Positions 10,595 through 20,869 of a DNA stretch of 64,000 nt are shown here, one piece after another (the stretch's first letter is position 1; every line of letters begins with the position of its first letter). Below the pieces are notes generated by a model that was not told where the DNA came from, did no database searches, and was given only the letters and a program-made list of their open reading frames with translations. Location: positions 1 to 64,000 of the forward strand of contig VDMD01000118.1 in assembly GCA_007026445.1 (NCBI GenBank). Reading direction: 5' to 3'. The position numbers were made by a program, and so were the translations under genes. This stretch comes from Schizophyllum amplum (Eukaryota; Basidiomycota; Agaricomycetes; Agaricales; Schizophyllaceae).

Positions 10595-12032
10595 ATGGCA
10601 GCCGTCGCCCCTCGTCCTAGCAACCACCGCTCGCACCACAGCAGACTCCGCTCAGGCTCAGACCCCTTCTCGGATCCCACAAAGTCCAAACCCAAGCCCT
10701 CCTCCCGCGCAGTGCCCCCGCCGCCGCCCCCCAAGGGCCCACCCCGCATGACTCACGGCGCCCCGCCTAGGCCGCCCAAGGACGTCACCGACGCCGTGCG
10801 CGAGACCGTCCAAGTCCGCGGCCAGGATCAACAACGCCACCGCATCGGCAGAAGCCAATCCTCCATGTAAGCGGCTTGGTTCGTCCGTCGCCTGACCCCG
10901 TTTATCTGATCGCGCGTGTCACCAGCCCACCTCAGACCACTTCCCGCCCTTCACCGGCCAGCCACCGCTCCCACTCCCAGGACTCTGTCGCCCGCACCGC
11001 GAACGCGATGGAAAAGTCCAAGACAACCCGCCACCGCCCCAAGAAGGGCTCGCAGCACGCAGATGTCATCGACCGCCTGGACTTTACGGGTGTGGGGCCT
11101 AGTGAGTGTCGCGCTTATCGCCCCGCGGAAGGCGTGCTGACCGCCCGACAGTGTTCCACCACGACGGCCCCTTCGATGCCTGCGCCCCGTCGCGCAACCG
11201 CCAGCGCAACAAGGCCCCCATGATGGCATGGAGCGGCAGTGGCGCCGCGCCGGAGGGCTACGTCGCTCCTGGCTCGCCCTACGCTGAGCCATACGTCCCG
11301 GAGCCGCCCAAGAAGAAGGTCGACGCCATCGCCGAGGCATGGGGTATTCACGAGCCTGAGCCATTTGAGGAGTTCTTCGCGGGTGGAGACAGCGGCAACA
11401 CGCCTGCCAGCTCGATCTACAACGGTCGCGCTGCCGCCTTGCCCAAGCATATTCGTGACCGTCGTGACGGGCACCTCGATGATGGTGCTTCCCCTCGCCG
11501 TAGCGGTCAACGCACTCGCGGCACGATCCCACCCCCGCAGCCCATTTTCGTCCCTGACTCGTCAGCCGTTGAGCAGTCTTATCCTGTTGACTACACCCCG
11601 CCCGCGGTCTCGCCCAACTCTGCACCGAAACGCTCCAAGTCCCTCATGCAGCGGATCCGCAAAATGCGCGAGACGCCCAACGTGCCCGTCAACAATGATT
11701 ACGAGGGCGTCGACCCGCCGGCATCTCCGAACGAGACGCGCCAGCGCCCGACGCATCGCACGCAGAACTCGTACATGGGTGGCGGCGCTACCCCGCGTCG
11801 TGACCGTCGTGTTGAGGAGCCGAGCGAGCCGTTCGTGTTCATTGAGAACAGCGCACCAGCGCACAAGGATCTACCCGCGACACCGGGCAGCAAGGACACG
11901 CCCGAGAGCCCCCCGGACGCGGCCCAGACGGGGTACTTTGATGGCTACTCCAGCCCGGGTGGGGGTGGGCTGGGGAGGAAGACGAGCCTGATGAAGAAGG
12001 TGGGCCGGGTCGTGCGGGGAAGGGACCGATAA
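10595..12032 (+). CDS. PAL1: Pal1 family cell-morphology protein
   Basis: Pal1 proteins are membrane-associated cortex/endocytosis proteins that help set cell shape in fission yeast and other fungi. Three exons: 10595-10866, 10926-11101, 11152-12032. The family signature is immediately after the second intron: FHHDGPFDACAPSRNR, followed by APMMAW and later EAWGIHEPEPFEEFF. Most of the rest is Pro/Ser/Arg-rich and predicted disordered, with PPPPPPKGPP near the N-terminus and SLMKKVGRVVRGRDR at the C-terminus. The ATG at 10595 is the first in frame. About 442 residues. Confidence 0.88.
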
Positions 12033-12864
12033 GGCTCCTCGTTCGACAAGCCTGAGACCGTGATGCTACCGTGTGTGCTTCCGTGGAGAATCAGGCGCTA
12101 GTAGGCATGTATTTCCCCCTCCTATTTACTGGTCAAACCCCGGCGAACCCTCCTGTGTTTATCATATCCACTGTCTACCATATTCTCTTTCCTTTGTGAC
12201 CAGTCGGTGACCCCGTTCTGTGCAGCAGCAACAGCTGGATCTCAAGGAGCGGCAGCCTGCTCAATCGCGCAACTGAGCTTGCGGCGATATTTATGACCTC
12301 GTGACGACCTTTGGCTTCTTCCTGTTCGAATCTTTCTCTCTCTCTCTCGATTTGTGTTAGCCACTCTACTGTGTTAGCTACTTTACTGTGTCCGTTACTT
12401 TACCTGGCCTCGGGAGGATGTCTGCCGCGGGGGACTAGGGACGTTCATACGCTGTATCTCTTTTCGATGTTGAAATTGTACATAGACCTATGCAAGGAAA
12501 GGCTCTGATGACGATGAGAACGGTCGGTGGCTAGTCGGGGGCAGGCCGGGTGCTACATGTTGGACGGCATGCGGAATGCATGACGGGAGGTGCGTGGTTC
12601 ATGGCAGGCCATCATCTTCCTCGCGCTTCTTCGTACGCCGAGTGCGAACTTCGAAGCAGGTGTGCACGTCCGCCCGAGATGCACCAACGTGACAGTTCAA
12701 GCCTTTGAGTGTCGAACCATGGTGCTAAACGGCCCTACGGAATATGGACATACGGGACGTGCAAGACTACTAGTAGTCGTACTTACTACAGTACAAGGGA
12801 CCATGGCCATAAATCATGTGACTAGTATGTATCGTTGTGGGTGCAATGCGTGCTGCCCGATGAC
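12033..12864. other. Intergenic between convergent PAL1 and F-box genes
   Basis: 3' flanks of two convergent genes. There are pyrimidine-rich stretches with a tctctctctctc run near 12337-12349. No conserved peptide or RNA was recognised. Confidence 0.45.
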
Positions 12865-14076
12865 TTATAACAACACGGGCGTAGAAAGCTCCCAAGCGCA
12901 GAATATAGGATACTCGTGGCGCCACCGCTCATTAAACACTGTCGTACGGAAGGCTGGACGCGCTTCCTGACGCTGGCGCGTGAGATCTGCCAGGCGGGCC
13001 AGGGCCTCGGGGTCGTCGTACGTGAAGTCCACCGAATTCTTCACCCGATCGTCCACGTCTATGCTCTCCAACTTCGGCCACGCGTCCATCGACGGGAGGA
13101 GGGGGCCGAATGCCACGTTCGACAAGATGAGGCGGCGGATGCCCTTGCAGGTATACATGAACGGGAGGAGGGCGTCCATGTCGATATCTCCCCGAAGATG
13201 CAGGGTGTAGAGAGACGGGGGGAGGCTGGGGAAGAGTTCTCGCAGCACTAGACGAGTATGCTCATCCATCAACTCCAGATATTCGAGGTGGGGGAATGAC
13301 AGCGCGACGCTTTTGAGCCCGTCTACGAGGGGGTCTGCCAGCTTGATCGCGAATCGTTTGATACGAGGGCTTTCAACCGGTGATTGATCTGACAAGCTGG
13401 TTGGCATATAGTGGAGGAGCGCCAGCGTCTCTAGCAGGGGACAATCCTGGACGATCGCGCGCAACCGGCTATCATCTATCGACGCGTTGGATATATAGAG
13501 TGATGTGACGCTGCTTGGGGGCGTTAAGCAGCTCAGGCATCCCTTGATGACCTTCAGATACTGCAGCGCAGGCAATTTCATGCGCTCAGGCTCAATCAGA
13601 TGTAGTTCGTTGTTGTTGACTGCCGCACAGTATCGCAGAGAACGTAGATGAGGCGCGTTGCTGAAAAGAGGCAGTAGCGTTGGCAGGGCGATGTCGTCGT
13701 GAAACCGAATGACAAGCTCGGACGTGCGTGACGCGAGCCGGCGAGCGCACGATATTTGCTTCGAAGATAGTTCCCCGGCCGCGAATTGGAAGTGAAGAAG
13801 GAGAGGGAGGGGCATCGACCGCGCCTCGTAGAGCGCGACATATGGAAGCGGGTAATTGATGGCATTGAAGCAGATGGTCGTCCAGAGCGTGGGCGAGTGT
13901 ACCGCGAGCGCGCGCCAGCGTTGGCATACGTGGCTGACCCGGATGGGGAAGGCTTCTTTGCCGTTATGCAGTTGGTCGCGGGTGGTGATTCCGAGGTGGA
14001 AGATGGCGAGGAGGAGTTCGTTAGGAAGTGAGGAGATCATGCATTCGGGTGGATGCCCGTATTTTCCGCGAGACAT
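12865..14076 (-). CDS. F-box domain protein (LRR-like C-terminus)
   Basis: Paralogue of the gene at 1640-2860 and a presumed SCF substrate adaptor. From the ATG at 14076 the F-box core ISSLPNELLLAIFHLG follows at about residue 13. VSHVCQRWRALAVHSPTLWT is next, closely matching the first copy. Downstream leucine-rich segments include LPALQYLKVIKGC, SVTSLYISN, FPHLEYLELMD and LYTLHLRGD. Single exon, about 403 residues. The frame stays open to 14349 but only with a GTG start, and that extension has no similarity to the paralogues, so it is probably 5' UTR or a missed upstream exon. Confidence 0.85.
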   Translation of the reverse strand: MSRGKYGHPPECMISSLPNELLLAIFHLGITTRDQLHNGKEAFPIRVSHVCQRWRALAVHSPTLWTTICFNAINYPLPYVALYEARSMPLPLLLHFQFAAGELSSKQISCARRLASRTSELVIRFHDDIALPTLLPLFSNAPHLRSLRYCAAVNNNELHLIEPERMKLPALQYLKVIKGCLSCLTPPSSVTSLYISNASIDDSRLRAIVQDCPLLETLALLHYMPTSLSDQSPVESPRIKRFAIKLADPLVDGLKSVALSFPHLEYLELMDEHTRLVLRELFPSLPPSLYTLHLRGDIDMDALLPFMYTCKGIRRLILSNVAFGPLLPSMDAWPKLESIDVDDRVKNSVDFTYDDPEALARLADLTRQRQEARPAFRTTVFNERWRHEYPIFCAWELSTPVLL

Positions 14077-14860
14077 CTTCTGAAAAGGAGTCCCTAGACG
14101 TGCGTCTTGCTGTGGTTTTGAATATGTATCAGCTTCGTTTGAGCTTCCCTTTTCGGGTACAATGAACGTGCTGACCCTCAATGAACGCAACGGACTGGGA
14201 GAGAGCGTCGACTGATGGAGCTTTAAAGCCTGAGTATATGTTCCGTGAGCTGCAGTGAGATCTGCGCTTCGAGACAGCGAGTATGATGCTTGCAGGAGGA
14301 GAGGGTTCGATGTATTTGGTCGTGAAAGAGGTGTATTGACCCTTGTCACAAGCCGTCACACGCCGTGGTTCGAACAGCACGTGATTTAACCTTACACAGG
14401 CGTCAATACACGTCAACACATGTTGGCCTCCCTCCAGTCTTCCACTCTTCTCTTGGACTCGCATGATACATTGTATGTCCTTTTTTAGGCTTTAGACTTC
14501 TGTTTGTACACCCATCTCTCGGTCTTGCTATGCTGTACGTCAATACCTCATAGGGTGCTCGAGTCGTCGACTTTTTTCGTAGAGTTGACGTTGGTTCAGG
14601 AGAAGACGTGGGAGGCGAGTAGACATTTCGTCGCAGAATATCGAAACACCTGAGACAGGCCTAGCTGATGGAAACCATATTGAGATCCAAACAACTATTA
14701 TTGCAGCTCACGCCAAAGTCAATCCAGCCGTGTTTCTTGCTCAAGCGTCATGCAGAGTCGAGGGTGTATGGCATCGTCGCAGAAGACATTATCTTCCAGA
14801 TGTGCTATCAAGTACCAGTAGAGTACCTAAGCGGGTGTCTAAGCATCAAGAACCCGAGAT
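14077..14860. other. Intergenic between F-box gene and mitochondrial uL4 gene
   Basis: Holds the F-box upstream region and the downstream flank of the ribosomal gene. Short frames are present (for example 14668-14871), but none resembles a known protein. Confidence 0.4.
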
Positions 14861-15854
14861 CTAGAGGGTAGGCGCAGGCTCGGCAGTGGGGGGTGTTGGT
14901 GGCAACTTGTAGCTCGTTAGCTGCGTATTTCGAGAGAGCTTGTTTGGCTCACCTGAACTTCGCTCTCTAGTGAAACGAGAGGAATCTTAGCGACAGGTGT
15001 GTCCTTCTTCAGGGTGTCTTCGAAGTACTTCACGGCCTCAAAGTCAAGAACCATGCGTGGCCACTTGAGCGCCTCGTAGACGTTCAGCTCCGAAGCTGAG
15101 ATGAGTTTGACCATGGGTATATTGCGGAAAGCACGGTCGAGAGTCTCCGGTAGGTGCTCATGTCCAGTCACGAACAGTGTCTTCCGTAGGCCAAGGGTAG
15201 CGATGCGATCCGCGAGCGTCCGCGTCTTCCCCTCTGGCCATTCGAGATCGCGCATGACACCAAGATTGCGCTCCCTAAACTTTGAGCTTAGCGCAATACG
15301 CATGCCCATCTCAATGACCTTCCGGGGGAGCTTCGTGCTGAAGTCGCGCGGCTTGGGACCAAAGACGACACCTCCACCGCGCCGGATGGGGCTCTGCGCG
15401 TCGCCGACACGGGCGTGGCCCGTACCCTTCTGCCGCATGATTTTGCGAGTCGAGCCACGGACCTCGGCGCGGTTCTTGGTGTTGGCGCTGCCTTGGCGGA
15501 GGCCGTCGCGGTAGTGGATGACGCAGAGGTGGAGAATGTCGCGACGGATAGGGTGATTGAAGACGGTCGGGTTGAGGACGGCGAGCTCGTTCCTGGAAGG
15601 CTTCTGCGCGTCTTCAACAGTCTTGTGCAGCGGCGGCGTTAGCTGGACGCAGACCGGCTGCGCAACGGGCAGCGCTGAAGGAGCAGTAAGTCCGAAGTTG
15701 GCCGATCATAGGAACGCGACACGCACCGGCGACCGTACTCTTGACCGTTGCCGTTGGGCGCGATACCCGCGTCGGGATACCCCTCTGTATAGTTTGTTAG
15801 CGCAAGTAGCGGTCGGGACAGCACGCCACGCACCTTGAATGCTCCCCTCAACAT
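14861..15854 (-). CDS. MRPL4/YML6: Mitochondrial large-subunit ribosomal protein uL4m
   Basis: Component of the mitochondrial ribosome large subunit. Exons: 15834-15854 (21 nt), 15727-15784, 15674 downwards. Family blocks: [15 protein letters not shown], a basic [59 protein letters not shown] and [13 protein letters not shown], with a basic N-terminus fitting a mitochondrial presequence. The 3' end is ambiguous. A 32-nt GT-AG intron (about 14922-14953) would add [19 protein letters not shown] and stop at 14861. Without it the frame stops at 14917. The longer version has a typical fungal tail but needs an unusually short intron. The gene is divergent from uS9. Confidence 0.88.
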
Positions 15855-16145
15855 TGCTGAAGCCTGACAGTGACCGTGTGCCGACACGAGCACGAGATGG
15901 AAGTAGAAACTGACGCTCCGCTTAGTCAGCGGCCATCACATCGGCATTCGCCGAGAAGCACATGGCCTTTCGGCAACCTCCGAGTCAAACTGTACAGTTC
16001 ACTTTGCGTTGATCGCTCGCTAGCTGTGAACGCCGCCCCCGACGATCTCAAGACAGCGTAGCCCGTGAGTACGCCCCTCGTCGCCGTCGCCGTCGCTCTT
16101 GCTTACCTCAACCTTGTCTCAGCCGTCTGCGACGCATCCGCAAAA
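15855..16145. promoter_or_regulatory. Shared divergent promoter of two ribosomal protein genes
   Basis: 291 bp separate the start codons of mitochondrial uL4 and cytosolic uS9. The uS9 side is pyrimidine-rich, with gtgagtacg at 16063 and ttgtctcag ending about 16120. These would fit a 5' UTR intron, common in fungal ribosomal genes. Inference only. Confidence 0.4.
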
Positions 16146-16684
16146 ATGGCGTCAACCGCAAAAGCCGTGCAGACCTTTGGTAAGAAGAAGGTGCGTGTCC
16201 TTATCCATCGCTTGTGTACCTGCAACTAATTGACGTGCATAGACCGCGACCGCCGTCGCCCACGCAAAGGAGGGACGCGGTCTCATCCGCATCAACGGCC
16301 AGCCCATCAACCTCGTCCAGCCTGAGATCCTCCGCCTAAAGGTCTACGAGCCGGTCCTCGTCGCAAGCGAGGAGGCCTTCGCCATCGTCGACATCCGCGT
16401 CCGCGTCAAGGGTGGTGGGCACACCTCGCAGGTGTACGCCATCCGCCAGGCGATCGCAAAGGCCCTCGTCGCGTACTACGCCAAGTACGTCGACGCGTAC
16501 AGCGCGATGGAGCTCAAGAAGAAGCTCGTCGCATACGACCGTACCCTCCTCATCGCCGACCCCCGGCGGATGGAGCCGAAGAAGTTCGGTGGTCACGGTG
16601 CGCGTGCGCGGAGACAGAAGAGGTTCGTGGCGTGCCGTGTCACTCGTTCACCTTGTGCTGATTCGTTTTCTCAGTTACCGTTAA
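16146..16684 (+). CDS. RPS16: 40S ribosomal protein uS9 (S16)
   Basis: Small-subunit ribosomal protein whose C-terminal tail reaches the decoding centre. Three exons: 16146-16190, 16243-16622, 16675-16684. The last coding exon is only 10 nt (completing S-Y-R-stop). It is required to give the universal C-terminus QKSYR. Blocks: [73 protein letters not shown]. About 144 residues, standard for the family. Confidence 0.96.
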
Positions 16685-16952
16685 GCGGCTCTTATGCGGC
16701 TTGTATCCATATCTTTTGCTACTCTTTCATGCTCTCCATACTGCACCCCGTCTATGCATATGAACGAGTCTATGCCGCAATCCATGCCCCCGTCCCAGGA
16801 CTCCAGTCGTGATCTGCCTTGACGCAAGTTTCAAGTTCCACCTGCCGCTCGCTCTTTTACCAAAGGATGGTGACAGTGAATGTTTTAACGTTGTAACTTA
16901 GTCTAGGTGAGTAAAGGTCCATATGCCAATCATCTTGCAGTCAGAGCTCTGG

Positions 16953-18759
16953 CTAGATGGTCTTTTCGAGCTTCTCGCAGTCCTTCTCGCTCGCCTTCAG
17001 CTTCTTGTCCAGTGCCTCCTTCGCCTCCGCGGATGCAACCTGCCCAATGACCTTGACCTGCTCCGCGACATTCCTCAGTGTGCCGAGCACGTCCTGGTTG
17101 CCCGCAATGAATCCAAACTCGGCATACACCAAGCCCTGTTCCTTGGCGAACTCCTTCACGAGGAATGCCGCGTCGTCCAAGTTATGGCGCGGCAGGCGAG
17201 GGAAGAGATGATGCGTGACTTGCAGGTGAAGGCCGCCGTGGATAAAGCCAATTTTCCGAGGGCAAAGCACGTCCGTTGTCGTGCGCATCTGGCGTGCCGC
17301 AAATGACTCAAGCGGGCCCAGATCGACAGTGGACATGGAGAAGTGGGAGAGAACGATCTGGAGGCAAGGGTGAGTTCAACGTTCAATACCGGATGTGATC
17401 AAGCTGCGCAAGCATACCTGGATGTGGAGCGGGCTCGTCGCAGCGTGGCTCACGACTAGGTACATCAGCGCTTTCTGCCAGGAGCCGCATCCGCGCAGTA
17501 CGTTCCCGAACCAGTACCAGAAGAACACGATGCCGACGCATTCGAGACCCCATGCCCACCGGCCACCCTTCGTCCGCCGCGTGTCGAACGCCTTCTTCCA
17601 GAGGTGTCCATAGGAAAGCGCGTAGAGGTTGAACCGCGCGAAGGCCATGACCACGTAGAAGAGCTTGTGCTGAATAGAGACGAATATCTTGGCGAACGCG
17701 TCGAAGTAGAGCATCCGCTTGTAGTAGGACGAGAAGAGGTTCTTGAAGAACACAGGGGAGATGGCGAAGAAGGGAAGGTGTTGAATGTCCGGGTCATGGG
17801 AGGGATGGTTCGTGATCAGATGGTGGACATTGTGGTTCTGCAGGACGCGTTAGAAACACCGCGCGCACCGCATCACGTATACCACTGCGCACCTCAACCC
17901 ACCACCCGATGCTCAGGCCACCGATAAAGTCCGCGATGAGGATGGAGATGATTCGGTCGATCTCCCACACATGCGTGACGCTGGCGTGCCCCAGGTCGTG
18001 CGCCGCGAAGACAAGCTGCTGCCAGAACAGGCCGAGGAACAGCGCGCTGAAGAAGAAGTATCCCGCCGAGTAGCACCACGCCGACACGCCTGACAGCAGC
18101 GCGTAGCGCAAGACCTCCGGCCCGTACCCGCGCAGGTACTTGCACTGGAACAGGCCCGCGTCGTCGATGCGCCGCTGCAGCTCGTGCCACGCGCGTGAGT
18201 GGCGCGCCTGGATCTCCGCGGACAACCCACTAGCGGGGCCGGGCGTGAGGAGCTCGAGGGTCGGGCCCTCTGACGCCGCCGCCGCACCCTTCTCAGGTGG
18301 GGCCGCACTGCGCACAGCATCGAACGTGTCGCGCTCGACGAGCAAGATCTGGGAGGAAGGGAACAGCGAGTCCGCGTCGCCGTCGCCCACAAGCACGTCG
18401 GCCTCCCTGTACCAAGACCAGTCCCCGTTGGGGGCCCGTCGCCGCACCCAGCCGGTCATGACGGGCGGGACGTACGGGTGCCAGGGAAGGTCGCTGTCAT
18501 CGACCGCGCCGACAGCGTACTTGCGGATAGTCTCGCAGACGTCGTCGGGGTGGAACGCGTCGACCTCGTCCGTGCAGTCGCGTCCAACGTAGTGCAAAAT
18601 CGAGATCTCGCCGCCGGGGTGCGCCGCGAGCCAGGAAGGAGGGACGCGCAGGACTAGGCCATGGTAGATGAGGATGTGCTCGCCCGCGAGGATGCGCTTC
18701 CCGACCTCGATGCGGGGGATTATGGGCAGCGATTTGGCTGCGGCGCGTATGGCGACCAT
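16953..18759 (-). CDS. Cytochrome-b5-fused delta-8 sphingolipid desaturase-like fatty acid desaturase
   Basis: ER-membrane front-end desaturase; in fungi this layout desaturates the long-chain base of glucosylceramides at C8. Three exons: 17893-18759, 17418-17837, 16953-17357. N-terminal cytochrome b5 domain with heme motif HPGGEISILHYVGRD (about residues 48-62). Hydrophobic segments surround YSAGYFFFSALFLGLFWQQ. Histidine boxes are HDLGH, then NHNVHH directly after the first intron, then QVTHH in GGLHLQVTHHLFPRLPRHN; Gln as first residue of box three is typical of front-end enzymes. The C-terminus is Lys-rich. About 563 residues. The substrate is inferred from family layout. Confidence 0.85.
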
Positions 18760-19153
18760 GATCGTAAGCGCGAAGGGGCTGCGCGATGTTCAATTGGGAT
18801 CGGAACAGCCTATGTATAACGCGATTTCATGCACTGGACGCCGCTGTACACTGTTCTGGACAGTCCTTTCGCTCTTCCGTTTGAAATAAGCGTAACGAGC
18901 GCCCCGAGTTCAACAAGCTGGGCAGTAATTCAGATGAAAGATCCCAAATTCAATGACCCCAGTTATTCTGACTCCTGACTGTGTTACACCAGCTCTGGCT
19001 TATCACGCTCACTGCTATGGACATGGGAGCGCGGCAATGGATGGTCATATTGGCTGCATAAGACGTAGTGGGGCATATCGTGCGACTTTTCGGAGTACAA
19101 TGCACAGATACATATAGGGTAGGCGACGGCAAGACAGGCAAAGAAGAAGCTGT
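18760..19153. other. Intergenic, desaturase promoter and eL13 3' flank
   Basis: Contains the upstream region of the desaturase gene and the 3' flank of the eL13 gene. No gene recognised. Confidence 0.4.
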
Positions 19154-19996
19154 TTACTTCTTCTTGGCAGCCTCCTCCTCCTCCTTCTGCGCGTGGAATC
19201 AGACCACTATGCGATGAGCGCGGAGGGAGTATGCTTACCTTGGCGGCGCGCGCCTTGCGGGCACCCTCGTGCCGGGCGTTGGCGCGAGCGATGCGGAGGG
19301 CGCGGAAGGCCTCGAAGCCACGCTCCTCCTCGGTGATCTTGCGGGGGCCCTCGATGGGGTGGCCGACGGGGATGGGGAGGGCAGCGAGGGTAGAGCGGAC
19401 GGTGGCAGCCGTGAGGTCGTCGCCCTGCAATAATCGTATGAGAACGCGCAAAGGTGAGATAGGATAGCACGTACAGTGGAGTCGCCCTTCTTGGCCTTGC
19501 CGGCCTTGCGGGGGAAGACGACCAAGCGCGTCTTGTACGCCTGCAAGCGCTCGACGTTGAGCTTCTTGCCCTCCTCGCTCAGGTTCCGCCTGCGGTGGTC
19601 AACGGCGATACCGATGCTGAGCGCCTCCTTGCGGCCGACGCCAGCCTCCTTGAGCTCGGCGAGGGTGAAGCCGCGGCCCTCACGGAGCTTGCGGTTGTAG
19701 CGGACCGTCTGTCCGCGGACGGCGGGGCGGAGGACATCAAGGGGGCGGACACCAAGGGAAGCAGCCCTCTTTTTGCGCGCGACGCGACGGCGCTGCTTGC
19801 GGCCCGGCTGGTCAAACCAGGTGCGGACGCGGCTTTGCCAGTCCTTGCGGAAATGGTTGTCGTGAAGGACTGATGAGATGGTTTAGCAGGGGGATTTGGC
19901 AGCGAGGATGGGGAAGATCGAACCGTTCTGTAGGACAGGTCAATATAGATGTACGATCGGGAGTTCAAGGACACTCACGTTTTTGCCGAAACCCAT
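19154..19996 (-). CDS. RPL13: 60S ribosomal protein eL13, with a 4-nt microexon
   Basis: Large-subunit ribosomal protein. Exons: 19979-19996 (18 nt), 19924-19927 (4 nt), 19475-19869, 19239-19424, 19154-19186, totalling 636 nt (211 residues). Exon 1 gives MGFGKN and ends in phase 0; exon 3 must be entered in phase 1 to read LHDNHFRKDWQSRVRTWFDQ. The only fit is AACG at 19924-19927, between consensus acceptor ctacag and donor gttcg, giving MGFGKNNVLHDNHFRKDW as in basidiomycete eL13. Later blocks: RPLDVLRPAVRGQTVRYNRK, REGRGFTLAELKEAG and IGIAVDHRRRN. The C-terminus is EEEEAAKKK. The flanking introns are 51 and 54 nt. Confidence 0.94.
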
Positions 19997-20869
19997 CTTG
20001 CAGCCCTGGACAGAGTGTCAGCAAGATGCGGTATGGGATGGATGTCTTCCGCAGGGTGATGAGCACCAGCGACGACGGGGACACTCACGGCTTAGTCTTG
20101 AGGGCGGTGACGGCGGGCCTGGCTATCTCGATGCTTGCTGCTGGGCACAAGACGTGGGAACCTCCTGCCGGATGTGGAAAAGCCACCGGTCACGACTATA
20201 CAGCTCCATCGGCATATGCCGTTTTACCACTTCTCCCTTCTGAGGCTGCCTTCTTCCGTACGAAACACAGGTAGACGCACGTGTGTCACGCCCCGATCAC
20301 AGGGGACCGTCGCCCTCGGCGCGCGGCGCCGGAGGACCGGGATTCGTGATTGCCCGTGTTTGGCACGCGGCACGGCTGCCGCTCGCCGCTCGTCGGCGCC
20401 CACGCCCGTCGTCGTGCCGTCCATTTTCTCGACATTTTCCCCCACATTTTGGTCCCGCCTCGCGCGCGGCGCCGGCGGCTGTCAAAGCCATGCCGTACGC
20501 CGCTCCACGAGGGCTCGCTGACCCTTTCGCAGCGCCGTCGATCCGTCCTCGCCCTCGCCGACCGCATCGCCGTCGCTCGTCAACCTCGACGTCGCCGCCA
20601 GCGCCTGCGACGGTCTCGATCATCAGCCCGACCGCGGCGAAGCCAAGGACCTCTCCGAAAGCGACGGGCGCTTCGGCGAGGAGGTCGCGCGCATCGTCTC
20701 GCTCGCTGCTCTCCCATCCGAGCGCGCCGCTTGCGATCGCGCCTGCGAGCTCGAACGTCACCCCGCCGCCGTTGACGGCCTCCTGCCGCTCCTCCTCGCT
20801 GCCGCCCTCGGTCTTTTAGCTCTCTGGCTGCGCGCCGTCTTCGCCCGCCACATTCACTGGCTTCTCAAC
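19997..20869. other. GC-rich intergenic, eL13 promoter plus upstream region of the SAP-like gene
   Basis: From about 20290 the sequence is very GC-rich and open in several frames. One frame, from 20522, is continuous with the downstream gene and would encode a hydrophobic segment (LLPLLLAAALGLLALWL). It has no ATG before 20870 and a stop just upstream, so it is not annotated as coding. Confidence 0.4.

Noticed and set aside
20283..20819. 178-codon open frame upstream of the SAP-like gene
   Set aside because: Arg/Pro/Ser-rich product of very GC-rich DNA, open in several frames at once; no conserved block.
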